NCBI GenBank assembly: GCA_964611345.1
Contig: CAZSYU010000010.1
Location: forward strand, 6,988-70,987
Direction of reading: 5' to 3'
DNA from: JALZVT01 sp964611345
Lineage (GTDB): Bacteria > Pseudomonadota > Gammaproteobacteria > Pseudomonadales > Azotimanducaceae
Length of the DNA stretch: 64,000 nucleotides
The notes under the pieces were generated by a model, which was given only the letters and a program-made list of their open reading frames with translations, had not been told where the DNA came from and searched no databases. Made by a program: the position numbers and the translations under genes. Every line of letters starts with the position of its first letter. Positions within the stretch are counted from its first letter, which is position 1. This document shows, piece by piece, positions 52,557-60,661 of the stretch.

Positions 52557-53677
52557 GAACTTAAACTGTCAAAGAAATCCTTCACGCCCTGAAACCAGGA
52601 CGACTCCCGGGGGGAGTGACGCTTACCCCCTGCCTCGAGGCTCGCCTGGAATTCCCCAAGCAGCTTCTTCTGCTTGTCGTTCAGCTTCACCGGCGTCTCT
52701 ACCTCTACCCGGCACAGCAAGTCGCCAGTGGCGCCCCCACGAACGGGAGCGACCCCCTTGCCACGCACGCGAAACAGCTTACCCGTTTGGGTTTCACCAG
52801 GAACTTTCAGTTTCACCCGACCATCAAGCGTGGGCACTTCAATGTCGCCACCCAGCACCGCGGTAGTAAACGGAATGGGTACTTCGCAGTACAAATGCTT
52901 GCCGTCACGCTCAAACAGCGGGTGTTCTTTAACCGCTATCTGCACGTACAGATCGCCTGAGGGACCCCCGTTTGGTCCCGCCTCACCTTCACCCGCAAGC
53001 CGAATACGATCGCCGTTATCCACCCCGCCCGGCACTTTCACCGACAAGGTTTTCTGCCGCTCTACCCGACCATGGCCGCGGCAGCTCTTACAGGGGTTGG
53101 AAATAATCTGACCCGCACCGCGACAGCGCGGACAAGTTTGCTGCAACGAGAAAAAACCCTGCGACACTCGGACCTGGCCCGCGCCACCACAGTCGTCACA
53201 GGTTTTAGGTTGTGAGCCTGGCGCCGAACCTGAGCCATCGCAGTCATCGCAACTGGCCAGCACAGGCACCTTAATTTCTATGGTGTCACCCTGTACTGCC
53301 TGCTCGAGTGCCAGCTCGAGCGTGTAACGTAAATCTGACCCACGCTGCACCTGACTGCGGCCACCGCCCCGACCACCGCCAAAAATATCGCCAAACACGT
53401 CGCTGAAAATATCGCCAAAGTCAGCGGCGCCACCACCACCCATGCCACCGTGTTCAAACGCGGCATGACCCATGCGATCGTACGCGGCGCGCTTGTCGGC
53501 ATCCGACAGCACTTCGTAAGCCTCAGAGGCTTCCTTGAACTTGCTTTCCGCGTCAGCGTCATCGGGATTGCGATCGGGGTGGTATTTCATGGCCAGCTTC
53601 CGGTACGACTTTTTCAAGTCGCCTTCGGAGGCGTTCCGGTCAGCACCTAGAACTTCGTAGTAGTCGCGTTTAGCCAT
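52553..53677 (-). CDS. dnaJ: Chaperone protein DnaJ
   Basis: Hsp40 co-chaperone that stimulates DnaK. It has an N-terminal J domain with HPD (KYHPDRNPDD), a Gly/Phe linker (HGGMGGGGAADFGDIF), four CxxCxGxG zinc repeats (CDDCDGSG, CDDCGGAG, CPRCRGAG, CKSCRGHG) and the substrate-binding C-terminal domains. At 374 residues it is standard. It follows dnaK by 105 bases that include a strong stem-loop. Confidence 0.97.
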   Translation of the reverse strand: MAKRDYYEVLGADRNASEGDLKKSYRKLAMKYHPDRNPDDADAESKFKEASEAYEVLSDADKRAAYDRMGHAAFEHGGMGGGGAADFGDIFSDVFGDIFGGGRGGGRSQVQRGSDLRYTLELALEQAVQGDTIEIKVPVLASCDDCDGSGSAPGSQPKTCDDCGGAGQVRVSQGFFSLQQTCPRCRGAGQIISNPCKSCRGHGRVERQKTLSVKVPGGVDNGDRIRLAGEGEAGPNGGPSGDLYVQIAVKEHPLFERDGKHLYCEVPIPFTTAVLGGDIEVPTLDGRVKLKVPGETQTGKLFRVRGKGVAPVRGGATGDLLCRVEVETPVKLNDKQKKLLGEFQASLEAGGKRHSPRESSWFQGVKDFFDSLSS

Positions 53678-53729
53678 TGAAACTTTTCTTTTTCGGAGCG
53701 GGTTTGGTAACTGTGGGTTTAAACCACGG

Positions 53730-53760
53730 CAACCCAGAGCCGGTTACCGGGTCTGGGTTG
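53730..53760 (-). other. Stem-loop in the dnaK-dnaJ gap
   Basis: CAACCCAGA pairs with TCTGGGTTG, and inside it CCGG with CCGG around a TTA loop, with one G-G mismatch: 13 pairs in 31 bases. A second smaller palindrome (GTGGGTTTAAACCAC) lies just beyond. No T-run follows on the minus strand, so it is more likely an mRNA-stabilising or processing element or a leaky attenuator than a full terminator. Confidence 0.5.
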
Positions 53761-53782
53761 CAAGCGCGTTTCCCAACACGCG

Positions 53783-55720
53783 TTACTTTTTATCGTCGTC
53801 AGTGACTTCTTCAAACTCGGCATCTACAGCGTCGGCGTCAGCACCTTCGGTCTCGGGTTGTTCTGCACCCTCAGGACCGCCTTCAGCGCCCGCCGCTTCG
53901 GCCTGCTCAGCATACATCTTTTGCGCAAGGCCAGATGATGCTGCTGTTAAGGCTTCGAGCTTGGCTTCAATCTCAGCCTTGTCGTCGCTCTTAAGGGCTT
54001 CCTGCAGATCATCCGCTGCGGCGTTAATTGCTGTCTTCTCTTCTTCGGTGGCCTTGTCGCCGGCGTCTTCAATCGTCTTGCGCGACGCGTGCACCATGCT
54101 GTCTGCCTGATTGCGCAGTGCCACCATCTCTTCAAACTTGGCATCTTCTTCGGCGTTCGCCTCGGCGTCTGCCACCATCGCTTCGATCTCGTCATCAGAC
54201 AAACCTGAGTTTGCCTTAATAACAATCGACTGCTCTTTACCGGTGGCCTTGTCTTTTGCCGACACATTCAGAATGCCGTTGGCATCTATGTCGAAGCTAA
54301 CCTCAATTTGCGGCACGCCACGCGGCGCCGGTGGAATGTCTGCCAGATCAAACCGACCCAGCGACTTGTTTGCACTCGCCTGCTTGCGCTCACCCTGGAG
54401 TACATGAATGGTCACCGCCGTCTGATTGTCCGCAGCGGTTGAGTAGGTTTGCTGCTTGTTGGTGGGAATGGTGGTGTTCTTGTCGATAAGAACGTTCATC
54501 ACCTCACCCATGGTTTCGATACCGAGCGACAGTGGTGTTACGTCGAGCAGCAGCACATCGGTTACGTCACCTGCAAGTACCGCCGCCTGAATGGCAGCAC
54601 CCACGGCAACCGCTTCGTCGGGGTTAACGTCTTTACGGGGCTCTTTGCCGAAAAACTCTTTTACCTTGTCTTGCACCTGCGGCATGCGGGTTTGACCGCC
54701 CACAAGAATCACGTCGTCGATGTCAGAAACTTTCAGGCCGGCATCTTGCAGTGCGGTGCGGCAAGGATCGATGGTGCGTGACACCAGATCTTCCACCAGC
54801 GACTCGAGCTTGGCACGAGTTAACTTCACAACCAGGTGCTTTGGCCCGGTGGCGTCTGCGGTGATGTACGGCAGGTTGATTTCTGTTTGCTGCGAACTAG
54901 ACAGTTCAATCTTCGCTTTCTCAGCGGCTTCTTTCAGACGCTGCAACGCGAGCGGATCGCTGTGCAGATCGATGCTGTTCTCTTTTTGAAACTCATCGGC
55001 CAGGTAGTCGATAACCTTCATGTCGAAGTCTTCACCACCCAAAAAGGTGTCGCCATTGGTTGAGAGCACTTCAAACTGATACTCGCCATCCATCTCGGCA
55101 ATCTCAATGATGGAAATATCGAAGGTACCGCCACCCAGATCGTAGACTGCAATTTTGGAATCGCCACGCTGCTTGTCCATGCCGTAGGCAAGGGCTGCCG
55201 CGGTGGGCTCGTTGATGATGCGCTTCACATCAAGCCCGGCGATCTTGCCTGCGTCTTTGGTGGCCTGGCGCTGGCTGTCATCGAAGTAGGCCGGCACGGT
55301 AATGACCGCTTCGGTTACGGTCTCGCCGAGAAACTCCTCAGCGGTCTTCTTCATCTTTTTCAGCACTTCTGCCGAAATCTGCGGCGGCGCCAGCTTCTCG
55401 CCCTTCACTTCAATCCAGGCGTCGCCATTGGTGGCCTCGGCAATCGTGTAAGGCACCATCTTGATGTCTTTCTGCACCACCTTGTCTTTGAACTTGCGGC
55501 CAATGAGACGCTTTACCGCAAACAGCGTGTTGGTCGGGTTGGTTACCGCCTGCCGCTTGGCACTCTGGCCCACCAGGATCTCGCCGTCATCGGCGTACGC
55601 GATGATCGACGGGGTGGTGCGATCGCCCTCTGCGTTTTCGATGACCTTGGCTTCTTTACCATCCATCACTGCAACGCAGGAGTTGGTCGTACCCAGGTCG
55701 ATGCCGATTATCTTGCTCAT
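53783..55720 (-). CDS. dnaK: Chaperone protein DnaK (Hsp70)
   Basis: ATP-dependent chaperone of 645 residues. The ATPase domain opens with IIGIDLGTTNSCVAVMDG and contains IINEPTAAALAYG, VYDLGGGTFDISI and VLVGGQTRMP-type motifs; the substrate domain has DVTPLSLGIETMGG-like sequence (here IETMGEVMNVL), and the C-terminal lid ends with the EEV-type tail FEEVTDDDKK. Preceded by a sigma-32-like promoter and followed by dnaJ. Confidence 0.97.
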   Translation of the reverse strand: MSKIIGIDLGTTNSCVAVMDGKEAKVIENAEGDRTTPSIIAYADDGEILVGQSAKRQAVTNPTNTLFAVKRLIGRKFKDKVVQKDIKMVPYTIAEATNGDAWIEVKGEKLAPPQISAEVLKKMKKTAEEFLGETVTEAVITVPAYFDDSQRQATKDAGKIAGLDVKRIINEPTAAALAYGMDKQRGDSKIAVYDLGGGTFDISIIEIAEMDGEYQFEVLSTNGDTFLGGEDFDMKVIDYLADEFQKENSIDLHSDPLALQRLKEAAEKAKIELSSSQQTEINLPYITADATGPKHLVVKLTRAKLESLVEDLVSRTIDPCRTALQDAGLKVSDIDDVILVGGQTRMPQVQDKVKEFFGKEPRKDVNPDEAVAVGAAIQAAVLAGDVTDVLLLDVTPLSLGIETMGEVMNVLIDKNTTIPTNKQQTYSTAADNQTAVTIHVLQGERKQASANKSLGRFDLADIPPAPRGVPQIEVSFDIDANGILNVSAKDKATGKEQSIVIKANSGLSDDEIEAMVADAEANAEEDAKFEEMVALRNQADSMVHASRKTIEDAGDKATEEEKTAINAAADDLQEALKSDDKAEIEAKLEALTAASSGLAQKMYAEQAEAAGAEGGPEGAEQPETEGADADAVDAEFEEVTDDDKK

Positions 55721-55785
55721 GTTGTGTCTCCGTGAGATCTCGTTGGCGCGTCTTGTGGCACGCCTTTCTTAAATTGTTGCTGCCT

Positions 55786-55813
55786 ATCTTGGGTCGGTAG
55801 GACCAAATTCAAG
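55786..55813 (-). promoter_or_regulatory. Sigma-32-like heat-shock promoter of dnaK
   Basis: CTTGAA (-35) and CCCAAGAT (-10) separated by 14 bp on the minus strand, about 65 bp before the dnaK start. The pair fits the sigma-32 pattern CTTGAA-N14-CCCCATNT with an imperfect -10. No HrcA-type CIRCE repeat is present. Confidence 0.6.
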
Positions 55814-55850
55814 GGCGGTTTCGTGTTGTTTTAGGGTGCAATGTGACCGG

Positions 55851-56782
55851 TTAGCCCTCGGGCGGGGCCTGGGAGACCACCACCTGGGCCGCCTGCACGA
55901 GACGCCCGTTGAGATCGAAGCCCTTGCGGATCACTTCAATCACCGAATTGGGCTCTGAATCGGGCATGGGCACCATGGCCACCGCCTCGTGGAACGCCGG
56001 GTCAAACGGCTCACCGTGCGGGTCGATTTGTGTAACCCCTTGTTTTTCAAGGGTATCTTTGAACAGCTTCAGCGACAAACTAACGCCCTCGAGCACCGCC
56101 GCGGCCGATTCTGCGTCTGTGGCGTCGCCTTTGGAGGCTTCAGCCTTCTCGAGGCTCTCAAATACCGGGATGAGCGCCTTGGTGAACTTCTCGAGGGCAA
56201 ACTTGTGGGCGTTTTCAACGTCGCGGGTGGTGCGACGGCGCAGATTTTCCATTTCAGCCTTGGCTCGCAGGGCCTGATCCTGGGACTGGCTGCCCGCCGC
56301 GCGGGCCGCTTCCAGTGCTACCAACAGCTCGGCCGCGCTCAGTTCGGCATCAGCAGTGGCGTCTGTGGCGGCGGCAGCACCGGCCTCTTCGTCGCTCTGG
56401 GCAGTTTCTTCGCCGCTCTGGGCAGTTTCTTCGCCGCTCTGGGCAGTNNNNNNNNNNNNNNNNNNNNNNNNNNNNNNNNNNNNNNNNNNNNNNNNNNNNN
56501 NNNNNNNNNNNNNNNNNNNNNNNNNNNNNNNNNNNNNNNNNNNNNNNTCTGGGCAGTTTCTTCGCCGCTCTGGGCAGTTTCTTCGCCGCTCTGGGCAGTT
56601 TCTTCGCCGCTCTGGGCAGTTTCCTCCGCTGAGGCATTCTCCTCACCGGCAGCATCTTCAGCCGCTTTTTCCAGCGCCTCGTTGACGATGTCTTCTGGGC
56701 CCTTCTCTGCGCCCTTATCCGCACCCTTCTTTGCGGGATTTGGTTCGCCCTCGGGCGGTGTGGGGTTGTCGTTGTCCGCCAT
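55851..56782 (-). CDS. grpE: Nucleotide exchange factor GrpE, interrupted by an assembly gap
   Basis: Exchange factor for DnaK. The conserved part (below 56330) has the long helix ALRAKAEMENLRRRTTRDVEN and the beta domain ending FDLNGRLVQAAQVVVSQAP. The N-terminus (from MADNDNPTPPEG at 56782) is an acidic tail carrying a 7-residue repeat (EETAQSG), in which 100 N (56448-56547) are placed. The 52 bases left of the gap equal those to its right; merging them gives an intact frame of 259 residues. The frames do not match across the N run as written. A sigma-32-like promoter lies upstream. Confidence 0.9.
56385..56620 (-). repeat. 21-bp coding tandem repeat in grpE, spanning a gap of N
   Basis: Unit TTCTTCGCCGCTCTGGGCAGT (plus strand; 21 bases, encoding a permutation of EETAQSG). 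Three units lie left of the N run, the first with a T variant, and three full plus one partial unit to its right. The copy number in the genome is unknown. Confidence 0.85.
56448..56547. other. Assembly gap (100 N) inside grpE
   Basis: Exactly 100 N, a conventional placeholder. The 52 bases 56396-56447 are identical to 56548-56599, so the flanks may overlap rather than be separated. Confidence 0.95.
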
Positions 56783-56823
56783 CGCGGGCCACTCCTGAAC
56801 CGTTAACTCTTGAGGGCGCGGAG

Positions 56824-56850
56824 TTTGGGGCGCACAGCCCAGGATTCAAG
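56824..56850 (-). promoter_or_regulatory. Sigma-32-like heat-shock promoter of grpE
   Basis: CTTGAA (-35, plus-strand 56845-56850) and CCCCAAA (-10, plus-strand 56824-56830) with a 14-bp spacer, about 40 bp before the grpE start. It is the better of the two heat-shock promoters in the window. No CIRCE element accompanies it. Confidence 0.7.
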
Positions 56851-56913
56851 GGGTAGCGATGAAAAAATGTGCCGGTATTCTTACGGCGCCCCTCGCAGCC
56901 CAAGGATCCCGTA

Positions 56914-57855
56914 ATGCGCCCGTCGCTCCGCCATCTCGCCCAACTCACCATTGCGCTGGGAACAACTGTGCTACTGGGCGCCTGCGGCCCAACCCCTGAG
57001 CCCCCGCCCAGGAACGATATCGTTGCGCTCGACGTCTTGATCGATTCCCGCGACACCCGCATTCCAGCCACGCTCACCACCCCAAAAAGTAACCCGGAGA
57101 GCACGACAGAGGAACTGCCGTTAGTGGTTATGCTGCACGGCCATGGCGGTGACCGCCACGAAGCCAGCGGCTTTACCCAGATCGCCGAGCGCCTTGCGGG
57201 CGCCGGCATCGCCTCCATTCGCATGGACTTTGCAGGCTGCGGCGACAGCACCGAGCCGTTTAGAAACAACCACATCACCAGCATGCTGGCCGACGCGCGC
57301 GCCGCCCGCGACTACGCCCTGAACAGCATCAACGTGGATACCACGCGCATGGCAATTATGGGCTTCAGCATGGGTGGTCGGCTCGCGGTCACCCTGGCCC
57401 ATGAAGACCCGCGCTTTCAGGCGCTCGCACTTTGGGCACCTTCTGTCGACGCCGGCACCACCGGCCTGGTCGACTTTCTCGGTGGCACCGAGGCACTCGC
57501 CAAAGCCAAGGCAACGGCCACTGCAAACGGCTTTGTGCCCTTTACCACCTCCTGGGGACAACAGCAGGAACTCAGTGCCGGCTGGTTTGCTGACATGGAG
57601 GCATCACGTCCGCTGGATCTCATCCCAAGCTTCACCGGCGCGCTGTATGTGCTGTACGGCGACCAGGATACGGTGGTGCCACCAGCTGAAGCAGAGCGAT
57701 TGATCAGCGCGGCAACACAATCGCGCAATGCCCGCTCCTATGCAGTAGCCGGCGCCGATCATGGGTTGGGGTTGTTTAGCGACGAACCCAAACTCACCGA
57801 GCAAGCGGTGGGGCGGACGGTTGCGGCTCTGGTTGCTGACCTGCGAGCGCCCTGA
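56914..57855 (+). CDS. Lipoprotein alpha/beta hydrolase
   Basis: A 313-residue exported hydrolase. The lipobox LLGAC ends an N-terminal signal peptide, so it is a predicted lipoprotein. The alpha/beta-hydrolase core has the oxyanion region VVMLHGHGGDRHEASGF, the nucleophile elbow MGFSMGGRLA, the acid in LYGDQDTVVPP and the His in AGADHGLGLF. AAGGA lies eight bases before the ATG. It is on the plus strand between grpE and hrcA, both on the minus strand, and looks like an insertion into the usual hrcA-grpE order. The substrate (ester or lipid) is unknown. Confidence 0.85.
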   Translation: MRPSLRHLAQLTIALGTTVLLGACGPTPEPPPRNDIVALDVLIDSRDTRIPATLTTPKSNPESTTEELPLVVMLHGHGGDRHEASGFTQIAERLAGAGIASIRMDFAGCGDSTEPFRNNHITSMLADARAARDYALNSINVDTTRMAIMGFSMGGRLAVTLAHEDPRFQALALWAPSVDAGTTGLVDFLGGTEALAKAKATATANGFVPFTTSWGQQQELSAGWFADMEASRPLDLIPSFTGALYVLYGDQDTVVPPAEAERLISAATQSRNARSYAVAGADHGLGLFSDEPKLTEQAVGRTVAALVADLRAP

Positions 57856-57862
57856 CGGGCAG

Positions 57863-58960
57863 CTATTTGTCGTAGTCAATGGCGGCGCCCAGTAACCGCG
57901 CGGTGACATCCACCAGCGGTATGACGTCCTGATAGGCCATGCGGGTGGGGCCAATAACCCCAAGCACACCCGCCACCGAGCCATTCACTTCGTAGGGCGA
58001 GGTGATCAGGCTCATGCCGTCGAAGCGCTCATAACCCGACTCTTCGCCAATGAAGAGCTGTATGCCGTCGCTCTCAAGACAGCGGTCGAGCAGGTGCAGG
58101 ATACGGCCCTTTTCAGAAAACGCCTCAAACATTTGCTGCATGGTTTCGGGCTTTGAGGTGGCGAGATTGCTCTGGCCGCTGACCTTCAAATCGCCCTCTT
58201 CGTCTTCTTCTGGCGACAACGCCTTGCCCGCCACATCCACCGCTGCCTGCAATATGTCGGTCATCTCGTTTTTGTCGCGCTCCATGCTGCTAAACAGGTT
58301 TTCGCGCACAAGGTTCAGCGGTTGGCCGGCGTAATTTTCGTTGATGAAGTTGGCGGCCTGATTCAGCTCGGTTTGGGTATAGCTTTTTTCGGTGTGAATC
58401 ACGCGGTTTTGCACCTCGCGTTCATTGACCACCAGTATCACCAGCACCCGATCACCCGACAGCGGCAAAAACTCGACCTGCCGCAGCTCCACCATCTCGA
58501 GCTTGGGCACTGTGACCACCCCAGCCATGCGCGTCACCTGGGACAGCATCTTTGAGGCGGCATCCACCAATTCGGTGGCCGACATGTCTGGCGACAGGCC
58601 CTGGCGCAAATCGGCCACCCGATCTTCGGTGAGCGGTTGCACGGAGATCAGGCTGTCGACAAAAAACCGCAGGCCAGGATTGGTAGGCACCTTTCCCGCA
58701 GACGTATGCGGCGAATGCACAAGGCCCTTGGCTTCGAGATCGGCCATGATGTTGCGCACGGTGGCGGGGCTAACCTGCACACCGGGGGCACTGGCCAGGG
58801 CTTTGGAGGCCACCGGCGAGCCTTCCGACAAATAGCGTTCCACCAGCATCTTTAGAAGCAACTGGCCGCGTTCGCTAACGGGCATGCCACCCACTGCTCC
58901 ACCCACGCCACTCTTAATATTGGCGGAGGTGCTCGTAGATGTTTCTTCGCGCTGCTTCAT
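57863..58960 (-). CDS. hrcA: Heat-inducible transcription repressor HrcA
   Basis: Repressor that binds CIRCE operators of chaperone genes in many bacteria. The winged-helix DNA-binding region is SERGQLLLKMLVERYLSEGSPVASKAL with VSPATVRNIMADLEAKGLVHSPHTSAGKVPT, then the dimerisation domain with VINERE-like VVNEREVQNRVI, and the C-terminal IGEESGYERFDGMSLITSPYEVNGSVAG and GVIGPTRMAY. The ATG at 58960 has GGAAGG upstream and gives a 25-residue Ser/Thr-rich lead before the domain; an internal ATG at 58885 is the alternative. recN starts only 19 bases away in the opposite direction. Confidence 0.93.
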   Translation of the reverse strand: MKQREETSTSTSANIKSGVGGAVGGMPVSERGQLLLKMLVERYLSEGSPVASKALASAPGVQVSPATVRNIMADLEAKGLVHSPHTSAGKVPTNPGLRFFVDSLISVQPLTEDRVADLRQGLSPDMSATELVDAASKMLSQVTRMAGVVTVPKLEMVELRQVEFLPLSGDRVLVILVVNEREVQNRVIHTEKSYTQTELNQAANFINENYAGQPLNLVRENLFSSMERDKNEMTDILQAAVDVAGKALSPEEDEEGDLKVSGQSNLATSKPETMQQMFEAFSEKGRILHLLDRCLESDGIQLFIGEESGYERFDGMSLITSPYEVNGSVAGVLGVIGPTRMAYQDVIPLVDVTARLLGAAIDYDK

Positions 58961-58979
58961 CAATTAACCTTCCACCTGC

Positions 58980-60617
58980 ATGTTACTACATCTCACCGTC
59001 AGGGATTTCGCGTTGGTGCGCGAGCTGGACGTCGACTTTGCCGGGGGCCTCACGGCCATCACCGGGGAGTCGGGCGCCGGTAAATCCATTCTGCTGGGCG
59101 CGCTCGGTATGGTGCTGGGTGATCGCGCCAGTGCAGAGAACATCCGGCCAGGTTCTTCCAAGGCCGATATCTCCGCCGAGTTTGATATCAGCGCCAATGC
59201 GATGCTGCAGGGTTTTCTGGAGCGCCGCGAGCTGGTGGACGGCGAGAGCAATGAGCGCTGTATGTTGCGCCGAGTGATCAATCGCGAGGGCCGGTCCCGC
59301 GCCTTCGTTAACGGCATACCGGTCAATCGCTCAGACCTGCGGCAACTGGCCCAACACCTGATCGACATTCACGCGCAAGACGACCACCAGCGCCTGTTGC
59401 AGCGCGACGTTCAGCTTGGCCTGCTCGATGACTATGGCGTGGATGAAAAGCTGCGCCTAAAAGTGCGCGACAACTACATGAACTGGCAAGAGACCGAGAA
59501 CCGGCTGGAGTCACTGCAGAGCAAGCTCGGTACCCACGGCGACCGCGCAGCCCTGCTCGCCTATCAGGTTGAGGAACTCGAAGCACTGAACATAACCGAC
59601 GGTGAGGTTGAAGCCCTTGAAACCGATCATCGCCGCCTGTCGCAAATCACCGATTTGCAGCACACCACCGCAGATGCGCTGGATGGGCTGGGCGAAGGTA
59701 ACCCGCTCACCTCACTCATCGCGCGCGTGAATCTGCTGACCGACGATCACGAAGCGCTCACCGCCGCCCAGGATCTGCTGAACTCCGCCCAGTCGCACAT
59801 GGACGAAGCCGTGAGTGAACTGCGCCGCTATCAAGACAGCCTCGAAACCGACCCCGAAGCACTCCAAACAGTAGAGGCACGCATGCAGGTGCTGCACGAC
59901 CAGGCCCGCAAGCACCGCGTGGAGCCCGAGCAACTGCAAGAGCGTTTTATCGCCTTGCAGGAAGAGCTCGCCGACATCGGCGGCGGGCAGGAAGAAATGT
60001 CTCGCCTGCAAAAAGAGGTGGTGAAACTAAAGGCCACCTACAAACGCAGCGCTGTCAAACTCACCAAGGCGCGCATTGATGCCGCCGAAGGGTTTTGCAA
60101 ATCGATCAGCCATTACCTGGATGCGCTGGGCATCAAAAACGGCAAGCTCAGCCTAAAATTTCACGCCACTGAATCGGCAACGGGTGCCGAGACCGTTGAG
60201 TACTACGTACAAACCAACCCGAAATACCCCGCTGGCCCCATGAGCAAAATTGCCTCGGGCGGCGAGCGCGCACGTATTGGCCTGGCCATTCAGGTGGTCG
60301 CGGCAGAGAAAACCAATTTACCAAGCCTGGTGCTCGACGAAGCCGATGTGGGCGTTGGCGGCACCACGGCCGATACGCTGGGTCGTTTGCTGCGTCAGCT
60401 AGCGCAACACACGCAGGTGTTGTGTGTTACTCACGCCCCACAAATCGCGGCCCTGGGTGAACATCATTTGCTGGTTTCGAAAAGCGACGATGCCGACTCC
60501 AGCATCGAACCGCTAGGCAAAACCCAACGCATTGCAGAGCTTGCGAGAATGTTGGGCGGGGCAGAGATCGATGACAAAACCCGCGCCTATGCGCGCAGCC
60601 TGATGGCCAACGCCTAG
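58980..60617 (+). CDS. recN: DNA repair protein RecN
   Basis: SMC-like ATPase acting in double-strand break repair. The 545 residues have Walker A AITGESGAGKSILLGAL, a central coiled coil (roughly residues 150-380), the signature KIASGGERARIGLAI and Walker B LVLDEADVGVGGTTAD, and end with VLCVTHAPQIAALGEHHL. Its ATG lies 19 bases from that of divergent hrcA, with no clear ribosome site. No nadK lies beside it, unlike in E. coli. Confidence 0.95.
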   Translation: MLLHLTVRDFALVRELDVDFAGGLTAITGESGAGKSILLGALGMVLGDRASAENIRPGSSKADISAEFDISANAMLQGFLERRELVDGESNERCMLRRVINREGRSRAFVNGIPVNRSDLRQLAQHLIDIHAQDDHQRLLQRDVQLGLLDDYGVDEKLRLKVRDNYMNWQETENRLESLQSKLGTHGDRAALLAYQVEELEALNITDGEVEALETDHRRLSQITDLQHTTADALDGLGEGNPLTSLIARVNLLTDDHEALTAAQDLLNSAQSHMDEAVSELRRYQDSLETDPEALQTVEARMQVLHDQARKHRVEPEQLQERFIALQEELADIGGGQEEMSRLQKEVVKLKATYKRSAVKLTKARIDAAEGFCKSISHYLDALGIKNGKLSLKFHATESATGAETVEYYVQTNPKYPAGPMSKIASGGERARIGLAIQVVAAEKTNLPSLVLDEADVGVGGTTADTLGRLLRQLAQHTQVLCVTHAPQIAALGEHHLLVSKSDDADSSIEPLGKTQRIAELARMLGGAEIDDKTRAYARSLMANA

Positions 60618-60661
60618 ACACCCATTACTAGTCCCCAAAATAGTAGGGGTAATAGGAGTTA

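Noticed and set aside
60622..60660. CCCC/GGGG stem with ATTA/TAAT between recN and bamE as a bidirectional terminator
   Set aside because: The stem is short with a large asymmetric loop and no T-run on either strand, so I do not list it.
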